In this document: positions 7,791-17,259 of the stretch, in pieces
How the letters are laid out: the number at the start of each line of letters is the position of its first letter
Position numbering within the stretch: position 1 is the stretch's first letter
Source: Candidatus Heimdallarchaeota archaeon
Lineage (GTDB): Archaea; Asgardarchaeota; Heimdallarchaeia; Heimdallarchaeales; Kariarchaeaceae
DNA: 64,000 nt
Assembly: GCA_026702845.1 (NCBI GenBank)
Contig: JADCLS010000023.1
Coordinates: forward strand, 4,208-68,207
Reading direction: 5' to 3'
Made by a program: the position numbers and the translations under genes
The notes under the pieces: generated by a model
The model's input: the letters and a program-made list of their open reading frames with translations, nothing else
Told to the model about the DNA's origin: nothing
The model's database searches: none

Positions 7791-8462
7791 ATGGATATCA
7801 TTATATCTGATTTATCCTTCATTTATAATGTAAAAGGAGTAAAAAATCATGTTTTGCAAAATATATCATCGACAATTAAAAGTAACTCATTTGTTGCAAT
7901 CATGGGTAAATCAGGGATGGGAAAATCAACTTTATTAAAATGTATAGCAGGATTACTAGAATTATCTACTGGTAGCATCATTGTTGATAATTTTGAGATT
8001 GCAGGAGCAAATGATGATGAAATTAGTAAATATAGAAAGCAAACAATAGGAATTGTATTTCAAGATCATAATTTACTAGATTATCTTACAGTATTTGAGA
8101 ATGTTGAGTTACCGATGGTTCTGATGAATGAAGAAAAGGAAATTAGAGAACAGCGTGTAAATAATCTTTTAAATCAAATGGGTATAATTCAATATAAAAA
8201 TCGTTTACCAGATGCCTTGAGTCTTGGTGAAAAACAAAGGGTTGCGATTTGTGTTGCTCTAGCTAATGATCCAGCGATTATCTTAGCTGATGAGCCAACA
8301 GGTTCACTAGATCTTGAGAATTCAAAAATGATATACAAATATTTCAAAGAAATAAATGAAAAAGATCAGAAAACTATTCTTATGGTTACTCATGATCATA
8401 ATGCTAGGGAATATGTAGATGAAGTTTTATTATTAAAAAGAACGAGTCTTGAGAGGGAATGA
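7791..8462 (+). CDS. ABC transporter ATP-binding protein (MacB/LolD type)
   Basis: A 223-residue stand-alone nucleotide-binding subunit. The Walker A is GKSGMGKS near residue 40, the ABC signature is LSLGEKQR, the Walker B is IILADEPTG with the catalytic Glu, and the H-loop is VTHDH. Sequence and length fit the LolD/MacB/FtsE class, which powers mechanotransmission permeases and not solute import. A TATA-like GTTTTAATAC lies 20-30 bases upstream of ATG 7791, suggesting a leaderless transcript. The stop overlaps the first permease start by four bases (ATGA), so the three genes form an operon. Confidence 0.92.
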   Translation: MDIIISDLSFIYNVKGVKNHVLQNISSTIKSNSFVAIMGKSGMGKSTLLKCIAGLLELSTGSIIVDNFEIAGANDDEISKYRKQTIGIVFQDHNLLDYLTVFENVELPMVLMNEEKEIREQRVNNLLNQMGIIQYKNRLPDALSLGEKQRVAICVALANDPAIILADEPTGSLDLENSKMIYKYFKEINEKDQKTILMVTHDHNAREYVDEVLLLKRTSLERE

Positions 8463-10894
8463 ATTTGATTTCTATAAAATTAATAACAAAAAACAGATCT
8501 TTTCAAGTTTTTTATATCATATTTATTATATTTATAATTTTATCAAATCTCGCATTTTATAATATGATTATTCAACGGAAGAATATTATTGATGAGGAGT
8601 TCTCGAAAATCGGTGATTTTTATGGTTTTGCAAATCCTAGAAGAGACTACCTTAACCAGCATAGTGTTTCAGATTTTTTTTCTGAAATAGATTCAAAAAA
8701 AAGTAATGAAATAGATTATTTTTACTTTTTTACACCTTTGAATTTTCAATTTGCAAAAAGTATTGATGGCTATCAAAATTCTGTTGAAATTTATTTATTA
8801 AGTGATAATTTCTTTACTTACATATTTGAGGAGAAAGATGGTATCTTTATTCATTATCCTACCGATTTAATAACCTATGATGAAATAGATCTTACCCTAG
8901 AAATTACTAAAGACGATCTCACTACTCCAATAAACGAGAGTCAATCAATCACAAATCATTATGTAGTAAATATGATACAGGATTCTAAAAAACTATTCGG
9001 TCAAAATTTATTTTCATCAACTAATGTAAAAGATTTCATATCTGAATCAAATGATTTAATTCGTCTGTACATATCATTAAATTCAATTGATAGTTTTTTT
9101 GCTCAATACACAATTAACAGAAATGAATATTTAATAGATCCAATTCAAATTTCGGCTGAAATAAATTCCTTAAAAGTTCCTTTAGATTATAATAAATATG
9201 AAGACTGGGAACATGATCAAAAGGAATATTTAACTGAATTTTTCGATTTTTACTTTGATTATTGTTTTTTTGATTCTGATTTAGCTGGGAATTTTGAATT
9301 GGAGTTTGGATATTTAACTTATAACTTAGCCTTATTATTACTACCTCTACTTGTAATATATGGTATTTTATACTTAATTCTTGGATATATTTATTATTTG
9401 ATTAAACTGAAGAATTCAGATTTATTCATATATTTAGATCATATTGGAGCATCTAGAGAAGATTATGATAAAATATTTGGACAAATTCTTTTTAAAATTC
9501 CTATGATTATGGCCTCAATTATTTATTCAATTAATTTGCTTCTGATAATTATTTTTAAATTACCAATTATATTGTTATTTAGCCAAATTCTTCTCCCAGT
9601 TGTTATAATTGGATTTTTATTGAAAAATAAAGCAAAAGATTTTGTTAATCCTATCAATATTGAATCCAACCTCCATGGTAAACTGAATTATATGTCAATT
9701 TCAATGTTTGTAATATTCATTATTGCAAAATTATTAAAAGTACCAGTAATAGATTACATATTTGGGTATTTATCGTTACAATTGCTATTAGCTGTAGGTT
9801 TATTTTACTTATTATCCTCTAATTACGTGTCAAGTAAAAAAATGATTGAACAATTAAATATAAAGAGAATATTAGATCAAATCCAAAAAATCAGTTCCTT
9901 TATATTAATTTTACTTGTTATAATTCCTATCATATTTTCCTCATTTGATATTGTGAGTATGTTGATTTCATATGATGATGATTATAATCTTAATGATCCA
10001 AATGTTGTCATCTATGGTAATTATTCATCAAATTTAGAAAACCCCATGAAAATTAATGTAGAATTGATAGACCAGAGATCAATAAATATTCAAAATTCAA
10101 AGAAATATACTGATCTTTTAATTTTCTTAAATATGACTGAGTATCAAGAGAAATATCCACAAATTCAATTGCATCAAACAGATTTTAGCGACTTTGAAAA
10201 TGGAGCTGCAATAATCTCAAGCTCCTTGATAACACAAAATTCTAGTATTATTTCAAATAATAATATATATTTTAATACTTCAAATGCAGAATATAATGTA
10301 CCTGTATCTAATATTTATACCAATTTACCAGGAATTGATTTATTGGTCTTTGGTTCATCTGAAACATTTCAAGATAATATGGGATTTGTTTTGCTTTCAG
10401 TGAATTATTACAGCAATTTACAAGGATCAAATATGATTTTAGGAAACATTAATGAGAATATTAAGGAACAGATTTATTCTTTAGAATCAGAATTTTTCAT
10501 TGTCTATTATGATAAAACTGATGTATTAGTGAATCATTACAATACAGGTTGGTTAGAAAATATTTACATAATACTGAGTTTAATAATGTATTTTTACAAT
10601 TTTATTATAATAATCATTACAACTTTTGCTATTGGTAGAAATGTAAATTCAATTTCTTACATATTATTATCTAGAGGATTTTCTTCAAAGGATTTAAAAA
10701 AAGTAAAAAATGGATTACAAATAAAATTTTTAATGATTTTAGCCATTTACCAGCAATTACAGGATATTGTTAGATGGATAATTTCAAATATTGGGAATTT
10801 TGAAGGTAATAATCCCCCTTTTCCATCAACTCTTCTTAATCCAATAGTTTATTGGATTTTTGTCGCAGGATTTATAATTTTCCGGGTGAGATAA
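8459..10894 (+). CDS. Large ABC permease, FtsX/MacB-like, subunit 1
   Basis: An 811-residue membrane protein. A first membrane helix (about 10-30) is followed by an external domain of about 240 residues, then a cluster of helices around 285-500, a second external domain (about 505-700) and a final helix pair. This duplicated layout matches large FtsX/MacB-type permeases, although no strict FtsX consensus is readable. It is coupled to the ATPase upstream and to a similar permease downstream. Base composition is markedly more AT-rich than the genes after 13.4 kb, which suggests transfer or relaxed selection. Confidence 0.75.
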   Translation: MNLISIKLITKNRSFQVFYIIFIIFIILSNLAFYNMIIQRKNIIDEEFSKIGDFYGFANPRRDYLNQHSVSDFFSEIDSKKSNEIDYFYFFTPLNFQFAKSIDGYQNSVEIYLLSDNFFTYIFEEKDGIFIHYPTDLITYDEIDLTLEITKDDLTTPINESQSITNHYVVNMIQDSKKLFGQNLFSSTNVKDFISESNDLIRLYISLNSIDSFFAQYTINRNEYLIDPIQISAEINSLKVPLDYNKYEDWEHDQKEYLTEFFDFYFDYCFFDSDLAGNFELEFGYLTYNLALLLLPLLVIYGILYLILGYIYYLIKLKNSDLFIYLDHIGASREDYDKIFGQILFKIPMIMASIIYSINLLLIIIFKLPIILLFSQILLPVVIIGFLLKNKAKDFVNPINIESNLHGKLNYMSISMFVIFIIAKLLKVPVIDYIFGYLSLQLLLAVGLFYLLSSNYVSSKKMIEQLNIKRILDQIQKISSFILILLVIIPIIFSSFDIVSMLISYDDDYNLNDPNVVIYGNYSSNLENPMKINVELIDQRSINIQNSKKYTDLLIFLNMTEYQEKYPQIQLHQTDFSDFENGAAIISSSLITQNSSIISNNNIYFNTSNAEYNVPVSNIYTNLPGIDLLVFGSSETFQDNMGFVLLSVNYYSNLQGSNMILGNINENIKEQIYSLESEFFIVYYDKTDVLVNHYNTGWLENIYIILSLIMYFYNFIIIIITTFAIGRNVNSISYILLSRGFSSKDLKKVKNGLQIKFLMILAIYQQLQDIVRWIISNIGNFEGNNPPFPSTLLNPIVYWIFVAGFIIFRVR

Positions 10895-10896
10895 TT

Positions 10897-13233
10897 TTGA
10901 TAATAAAATACTTAACTCCAAAAATACTTAAGAATAAGGACCATTATCCTGTAATCCCAATTTTTTTAGTAGTTAGTATGATAATAAGCTCAACAGTAAT
11001 TTGCAATTTTTATTTAGTGGAAGAAGAAGAAGTTTTTTCAAATTTAGTTATGATGAAGGATGATTACATCTTAACCGTACGGGATACTGCCTTTAATATT
11101 GAAAAATATTATGATGATTTTAATCTATCCTTTCCCAAAATATCTATCCATTTGGTTTTTAATTATACAGTTCTTTCATTATTCCAATTTACTCCCTTCA
11201 TTACGGAAAACTATGATCTTATGTTTATTGAATCGACAGATAATTCCTCTTTTGGTTTTTTATTAGAAGATTTAGAGTTAATGAAACAAATAATTAACGT
11301 TACATCATTACAGTATAATAATGAAATATTCATAGATAATAGCATTCTGCAATACATCTTGAAATATCATCAATCAGAAAAAAATATACTATTGCTCCCA
11401 TTCAATTATATTCGTGATTTTTCTTTTGATTCAATCATTTCTGTTCATTCATATGATATTAACTTATCAAATAGAGAAAGTATGAATGATGAGATAACAG
11501 ATGCAAATTTTGAGTTGAACAATTATATTGCTGAAATATCTGATAATAACATAGAAATTATCGAGGTTAATGAGGTTCTGGTGAATATTTTTTCAACTCA
11601 AAGGGCAAAATTAAATGATCTTTTTGTTGAGTATTTAGTAATATTAATAATATTCCTAATTTTTCAATTAATTTTATTTGAAATTTTTATTTCTAGCTGG
11701 ATGGACAAAATTTCTAATTTATTAAATCCGATAACAACAAGAGGGATAGAAAACAAAAAGTTTAGTAATATATCTATTATTATATATTTCCAAATTCATG
11801 TTGTAATGTCTTTAATTACATTTTCAATTATTACTATATGTAAATGGAAATTATTATTATTCTCCCCTTATATTATAATTTCCCTTATTTTACAATTTAT
11901 TATTATTTATATATCAATATATATACATAATAAGCAATATTATAATAATGAATCAACAAAAATCGAAATAATTAACTTAATGAGTATTATTTTTATCCTT
12001 TCTGCTCTTATTCAATTACAAATGAATATTAACACTATATACTCTATTTTAGCTCTTTCATTAGCAATAATAATGTTGATGTTACCTAAAATTGCAAAAT
12101 TAGTATATTCGTTCTCAGAAAAAATAATTTCGTCAAAATTTCTATATAAAAATTACTCTGCAAAAATTTTTCAAATTAAAAATAATCAAAAAATAAACCA
12201 AGTTAAGGTTGTTTCAATTATTTTATTAGTTTTAATGGTATTATACAGCCATAATACTATCTTGTATAATAATAATATTTTAGTAAAAAGAATTGGTGGT
12301 GATATTGGTTCATTGTATGATATTTCCTCAGAAATGAATATTATTGATGATGAAATTTCTTCTAGATTATCATATTATTCATCCTCGATTAATATAAACA
12401 ATTTTGAACTAAATTTTATTGATATTTTGATCGTTATTGATCTAGCACAGATTGAGGATGTAATTAAAGATAAGCCAGAATACAATGATTTCTTAAGGAT
12501 GAAAGAAGATAATCAACTCTCAATTTTATCTAGAGGAGATATATTATATTATTCAGACAATTATGTAATGCAGGAATATCAGAATATCTCATATACTATC
12601 AATATATTCCCAAATATTTATAATTCATCTAGTAATTTTATTAAATTAGAAAAAATCTTCCCTGGCATATATTTTCGAGAAGATATTCATTCTTTTGCAA
12701 TTGTTTCATCAGAAAAATTTGATGAAATGACAAATACTACTTATCTAAATTTAATGCATATGTACACAATTGTCAACCTAAAACAAATTTCCTCTAAAGA
12801 TGATTTTTATCAACATTTGACTGAGATTCAATTGCAGAATTCAGTTTTCAAGGCGAATTATTTCAAAAGCATTTTCCATCCTATTCTCGAAAAAGATTTT
12901 TCAGTTATTTCTCTTACTTCTTCCTTAATTTTAATTTTGAGTGCGATATCTGCAATAATTCAATTTATTCAGAATAATGAAGATTTGAAATTTCTTAAGA
13001 AAATTTACAAAATTTTCCAATATAGAGGATTAAGTTCTGAAGAGACACATCATGAGTTAAAAATAATTATTAATATGAATCATTATCTCGTAACTACAAT
13101 TGTAACTGTGTTAGCAATTTTTTTTGGTAATGTAGTTTTTTGGTTCCAAAATTATTTTCCATTAAATATCATTGAATGGATTTATTTCATTGTATTACTT
13201 CTTTCTCACAACTTATTTTCAATAAGATCCTGA
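10897..13233 (+). CDS. Large ABC permease, FtsX/MacB-like, subunit 2
   Basis: A roughly 778-residue membrane protein paired with the preceding permease. It has an N-terminal helix (IPIFLVVSMIIS), an external domain to about 240, several membrane helices (about 245-420), a second external domain (about 480-660) and a C-terminal helix region. I prefer TTG 10897, two bases after the previous stop; an in-frame TTG at 10852 would overlap the previous gene by 43 bases. The two permeases probably form a heterodimer driven by the ATPase at 7791. The exported or extracted substrate is unknown. Confidence 0.72.
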   Translation: MIIKYLTPKILKNKDHYPVIPIFLVVSMIISSTVICNFYLVEEEEVFSNLVMMKDDYILTVRDTAFNIEKYYDDFNLSFPKISIHLVFNYTVLSLFQFTPFITENYDLMFIESTDNSSFGFLLEDLELMKQIINVTSLQYNNEIFIDNSILQYILKYHQSEKNILLLPFNYIRDFSFDSIISVHSYDINLSNRESMNDEITDANFELNNYIAEISDNNIEIIEVNEVLVNIFSTQRAKLNDLFVEYLVILIIFLIFQLILFEIFISSWMDKISNLLNPITTRGIENKKFSNISIIIYFQIHVVMSLITFSIITICKWKLLLFSPYIIISLILQFIIIYISIYIHNKQYYNNESTKIEIINLMSIIFILSALIQLQMNINTIYSILALSLAIIMLMLPKIAKLVYSFSEKIISSKFLYKNYSAKIFQIKNNQKINQVKVVSIILLVLMVLYSHNTILYNNNILVKRIGGDIGSLYDISSEMNIIDDEISSRLSYYSSSININNFELNFIDILIVIDLAQIEDVIKDKPEYNDFLRMKEDNQLSILSRGDILYYSDNYVMQEYQNISYTINIFPNIYNSSSNFIKLEKIFPGIYFREDIHSFAIVSSEKFDEMTNTTYLNLMHMYTIVNLKQISSKDDFYQHLTEIQLQNSVFKANYFKSIFHPILEKDFSVISLTSSLILILSAISAIIQFIQNNEDLKFLKKIYKIFQYRGLSSEETHHELKIIINMNHYLVTTIVTVLAIFFGNVVFWFQNYFPLNIIEWIYFIVLLLSHNLFSIRS

Positions 13234-13412
13234 ATAAGAATTTAATATAATCTTCAAATCTTGATTTAACTTTTAAAATTCTAGCTATATTTTTCGAGGA
13301 AGATAGTATAAATTTCTTACTATGAGATAGAGTGTTAAAGGGGACTTCTAATTGAATTTTTTTTTTTCTTATTCCACTAATTTTATCAATAAAAGAAGTA
13401 TTGGAATGAAAT

Positions 13413-14909
13413 ATGAGAGTTTTTGTGTTCATCATCTTACTACTGTTGCTTTCTCAACCAGTACTAATTGATGCTGAAACTGATACCATTGAAACAATCA
13501 TTTCTTCACTTGATGAAAATGCAATATATGATGGAGAAATCTTACTAGGCTGGCCATATAGAATAAATTCCAGTTTAGGTGGGAATGATCGACTTTATGT
13601 TGGTTATACTACTGGAATGGCTGGTGTAGGTCATTTTCTCCTTGATGCCTATGACCAAGGCTACGAGTCTGCTTTACCACTAATACAAGATATTCTCCAC
13701 TATTTCAAAACACAGTATGTTGAGGATAATGGCACAATATACTGGCCCCGAATGAGCAATCAGCTATCAGATGGTTGGATGGGTATCAGATATGGATGGG
13801 CTGGAGTGATGAAATTTATCTCTCATGCATTTGGGATCCTTAATGATCTTGATCTACCATTACTAATGGAGAGAAGTCTTACCTGGTTTGATCAACAAAA
13901 ACTGGAGGATGGCTGGCCCATAAATCCAGGTGGGTACATCACCACTGGGTGGGAGTATGGTGCTGCTGGATTAATAGACGCATTTCTCGATATGCTGATC
14001 ACCACAGGGAATAGAACCTATCTAGACAAAGCAGTGGAAGTTGGTCACTGGATTGTAGAGCAAGGGTATTCAAATGATTCTGAGTTTATCATTCCATGGT
14101 CACCCAATGAATATGGATCCAATGAGTATGATAATCTCATTGTCACTGGTAGTGGGGTGGGTATAGCTGGAATCATCCAACAGCTACTCAGGATAACTGT
14201 CATTCAAGAAGAACCCATCCTGTTAGAAGCAGCAAAAGGAATGGGTCAGTACTTGTTACGTATTAACCAAGGAGGGTACTGGGATGATACATCAGTGGGC
14301 TATATCACCAATCTGTATGATGGCCATCTCGGTCTGACTGGATATCATATCGGTGCTGCAGGCTTTATTCCTACCTTTTTATCACTTTTTGATATTACTG
14401 GAGATGAGCATTATCTAGAGGTTATTGCCCAGATAGAGCGATTTTTGGAGGCAATGACCAGCTTCAATCAGGTAGATCTTGGGATGACATATGATAAATC
14501 TCAATTTACTGGTTATTCCAAAGGTTCTGCGGGAGTAGCCCAAGCATACTTAGATCTTTATCGGTATTTTGGAATCAATCATCATCTACAGAAAGCTGAA
14601 GGGATTGTTACACAACTTTCACAGCTAGTATATCAGGGTCTGGTTCCGATTGATGAGAAGGAACAACCAAATATCCTGGGTTTTGCATTCAATTTGGAGG
14701 AAGGAATTGCAGGTATAGGGAAGGTCATTCTTGAAGCCTCCAGAGCAGGTGCAGGATTCCATGATACAAATTACCTCAAAATCTATAATGATACACCTCT
14801 ATTCAACCAACAAAGCTCAGTGTCACCAACAGTGAATTTCCCATCATATTATCTTCTACTAATTCTCATACCATTACTAAGAAGAAGAGTTGGTAGAAGA
14901 AGACATTAG
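13413..14909 (+). CDS. Secreted LanC-like alpha/alpha-toroid protein with C-terminal anchor
   Basis: A 498-residue protein with a signal peptide (residues 1-21, hydrophobic core VFIILLLLL) and at least six toroid repeats. The repeats are marked by small-residue motifs before a helix: GMAGVGHFLLDA, GWAGVMKFI, GAAGLIDAFL, GVGIAGIIQQLL, GAAGFIPTFL, GSAGVAQAYLDLY and GIAGIGKVI. This is the pattern of lanthionine-synthetase C-like and related glycan-active barrels. The zinc ligands of LanC (a WCxG and a CHG motif) are not seen, so lanthionine chemistry is unlikely. The C-terminus has a hydrophobic segment and an Arg-rich tail, suggesting surface attachment. It has its own TATA-like promoter near 13386. 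Confidence 0.75.
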   Translation: MRVFVFIILLLLLSQPVLIDAETDTIETIISSLDENAIYDGEILLGWPYRINSSLGGNDRLYVGYTTGMAGVGHFLLDAYDQGYESALPLIQDILHYFKTQYVEDNGTIYWPRMSNQLSDGWMGIRYGWAGVMKFISHAFGILNDLDLPLLMERSLTWFDQQKLEDGWPINPGGYITTGWEYGAAGLIDAFLDMLITTGNRTYLDKAVEVGHWIVEQGYSNDSEFIIPWSPNEYGSNEYDNLIVTGSGVGIAGIIQQLLRITVIQEEPILLEAAKGMGQYLLRINQGGYWDDTSVGYITNLYDGHLGLTGYHIGAAGFIPTFLSLFDITGDEHYLEVIAQIERFLEAMTSFNQVDLGMTYDKSQFTGYSKGSAGVAQAYLDLYRYFGINHHLQKAEGIVTQLSQLVYQGLVPIDEKEQPNILGFAFNLEEGIAGIGKVILEASRAGAGFHDTNYLKIYNDTPLFNQQSSVSPTVNFPSYYLLLILIPLLRRRVGRRRH

Positions 14910-14958
14910 ACTTAATGTGTATCACATCTCTTATGAAATCAGATAGGAATAATGCGTT

Positions 14959-16017
14959 GTGCAAATAAAAACCCCAGGTAGAATTTGTCTCTACGGTGAG
15001 CATCAAGATTATATTGGTAATCCAGTGATTTCTGCAGCTATTAATCTTTATATCATCCTTGATGCAAAGACCATTGAAGATCAACGGGTCGTTCTACACT
15101 TGCCTGATATTAAAGAGGAACTAGAGTTTGCACTTGATCTGCCATTGGAATATACTCGTGAGAGAGATTATTTCAGAAGTTGCTTGAATGTAATGCATAA
15201 ACATGGCTTTACCTACTCAAAAGGAATTGATTGTACCATTACTTCAACCCTACCCATAAATGCTGGTTTATCCTCCTCTTCAGCATTATGTGTTTCCTGG
15301 ATCAATGTACTGGCTCGTTTATCAGATCAGCAGAGTAAGTTGGATGAACGAACCATTGCACATTATGCCTATCTGGCAGAGGTGGAGGAATTTGGAGAGC
15401 CAGGGGGAAACCAGGACCATTTTGCCACAGCTCTGGGACATACCATTTATCTTGAGGCTGATCCTCATTTTCTAGAGCATTCCAAACCATCTCTTGGTAC
15501 TTTTGTCATAGGAGATTCACTTGAGCCCAAGGATACAATTGGGAGTTTATTAGCTATCAAAAATATGCATCTAAGCATAAAAGAGGTCTTGAGTAAACAT
15601 TTTTCAGAGTATTCACTGGTTTCTACAAGGAAAAAAGATTTAGAATCATATTATCCGTACTTATCAGACGAACAACGGGAGTTCCTCGAGGCCATGGTAG
15701 AAAATCATCGCATCACTCGCAGGGCAAGAGAAATTTTGGCCCAAGATCAGCTAGATCACCATGTTATTGGTGATTTGTTCAATGAGTTGCATGCCATACT
15801 TCGAGATAAGCTTCATAAATCAACAACCAAAATTGAGAGGATGATTCAGGAAGCATTGAATGCTGGAGCATTAGGTGCTAAGATAACCGGTTCTGGTGGT
15901 GGAGGTTGTATGATTGCCTATGCACCTGAAAATCCTGAAGATGTAGCTGATGCCATCTCACGAGCTGGTGGACGTAGTTACATAGTCAAAATCTCTGATG
16001 GTACAACAGTAACTTAG
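14959..16017 (+). CDS. GHMP-family sugar kinase, galactokinase-like
   Basis: A 352-residue cytoplasmic kinase. It begins with the galactokinase-type signature GRICLYGEHQDY (about residues 7-18), followed by the GHMP phosphate-binding loop PINAGLSSSSAL (about 98-110) and the third motif KITGSGGGGCM near the C-terminus. A PGGNQDHF segment near 150 fits the Asp-containing catalytic loop. Galactokinase, heptose kinase, arabinokinase and fucokinase share these features, so the sugar is uncertain. The start is GTG 14959. It follows the toroid protein by about 50 bases and could be co-transcribed with it. Confidence 0.85.
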   Translation: MQIKTPGRICLYGEHQDYIGNPVISAAINLYIILDAKTIEDQRVVLHLPDIKEELEFALDLPLEYTRERDYFRSCLNVMHKHGFTYSKGIDCTITSTLPINAGLSSSSALCVSWINVLARLSDQQSKLDERTIAHYAYLAEVEEFGEPGGNQDHFATALGHTIYLEADPHFLEHSKPSLGTFVIGDSLEPKDTIGSLLAIKNMHLSIKEVLSKHFSEYSLVSTRKKDLESYYPYLSDEQREFLEAMVENHRITRRAREILAQDQLDHHVIGDLFNELHAILRDKLHKSTTKIERMIQEALNAGALGAKITGSGGGGCMIAYAPENPEDVADAISRAGGRSYIVKISDGTTVT

Positions 16018-16044
16018 TTACCTGATACACTAATTTAGATTAAG

Positions 16045-16791
16045 TTACTGCTTCATAATAGTCTGGGTGAGTTGTAACCAGGGTGCGAGTCTATATCTTA
16101 GATCCTCCGATCCTGCGTTGAAGATTCCTACTAGTTTGAAGTATAGCATCTCACTACATAACTTTCTAAATGTTTTCGCGCCCATAGCGGAATAAGTGGA
16201 TATTTCAAGTAAGGCTTGCAACTCTGCATCTACACTCATCAAATCATTGTGACTAAGAATACTATCCATCATATTATTGAGATGGGGTGATAGGGTATGA
16301 AAAGTCTTCCTCATCCGACTTTCCTCATACTCTTGAAGTGAAATTACTCGATTATAGAAATCTAGTATCTTTTCCTTAGTGATTTTCGTTTTTACATCAG
16401 GAGCAATGTTATCATACTCGAGAGTAATATACTCTAAATTGAATTGAATGGTCTGATTAATTGGTGATATGTCATTTTTATCAAATTCATCTCTCCACTG
16501 ATCTAGTAGTAGTTCTGAAAATAATGCAGGACCAAGTTCCTGTTTTTTCTGATTGAGAAGGAATAATTCATTAGCTTCTTTCTTATATTTCTCATAAAAC
16601 TTCAATTGCTCTGAGTCTAATTGCTCTAAATTTTCCTGAAATCTCCGTATTACTCTATTCAATATCAAAACCATCATGGGATCTCGTTTGACAATTTCCC
16701 AGGCCTCAATATTATCTCTGGAGATCTCGGCCAATAAGTTCTCCTCCAGATCATCGATGTGTCCTTCAGGAATGATGGCATCTGTTGTCAT
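16045..16791 (-). CDS. Helical protein of unknown function
   Basis: A 248-residue, charged and almost entirely helical protein without membrane segments or signal peptide. I do not recognise it. Residues 50-100 are rich in Glu, Lys and Gln and could form a coiled coil. The start at ATG 16789-16791 follows a TATA-like AGTATATATTGG (about 16817-16828) at leaderless spacing, which supports a real gene. It converges on the GHMP kinase with only 27 bases between stops. Confidence 0.65.
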   Translation of the reverse strand: MTTDAIIPEGHIDDLEENLLAEISRDNIEAWEIVKRDPMMVLILNRVIRRFQENLEQLDSEQLKFYEKYKKEANELFLLNQKKQELGPALFSELLLDQWRDEFDKNDISPINQTIQFNLEYITLEYDNIAPDVKTKITKEKILDFYNRVISLQEYEESRMRKTFHTLSPHLNNMMDSILSHNDLMSVDAELQALLEISTYSAMGAKTFRKLCSEMLYFKLVGIFNAGSEDLRYRLAPWLQLTQTIMKQ

Positions 16792-17259
16792 GCTAGTATA
16801 AGTGGTAATACACCAATATATACTGTTCTATTCGCGTATAATATCTGATATTAGAGTTTCCGATAAAATCTATCATGGCTCTTGAAAAGTGAGTTTGAAA
16901 TAACTTCCTTTATTGTAGTTTTGCACAAATCTGTTCATTTAGCGGTCAATAATTCAATATTTTAACTTTCAAATTCCATAGTAATTTACCCTTTATTATA
17001 AAAATTTAATTATTAAAGCTATAATGCTACAAAAAATATATTTCTTAGTATTGTTCAAAAAAAACTATAAATTTAGCAAAAAACCGATAGATTGCCACTT
17101 CTTTCGATAGATAGAACAAAGAGAAAAGGAAGGGAAGAGAAAATATATTTTATGCTCAGCTTCCTAACCCGGAGTATCTGATCATCTAATTTGAATTTTC
17201 ACTGAAACTTAGATTTATAAGGTATCTCGAAAGATCGAAATAAAAAAGGTACATTTTGT
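16792..17259. other. Divergent intergenic region with two promoters
   Basis: A 468-base AT-rich spacer between divergent genes. It carries the TATA-like element of the minus-strand gene (16817-16828) and a second element GATTTATAAGG near 17211 for the DOMON operon, followed by a purine-rich AAAAAAGGTA before ATG 17260. I see no further coding potential, tRNA or strong hairpin between them. Confidence 0.5.

Noticed and set aside
13187..13435. Minus-strand frame between the permease and the toroid gene
   Set aside because: It overlaps the ends of two good genes and shows no recognisable domain or promoter.
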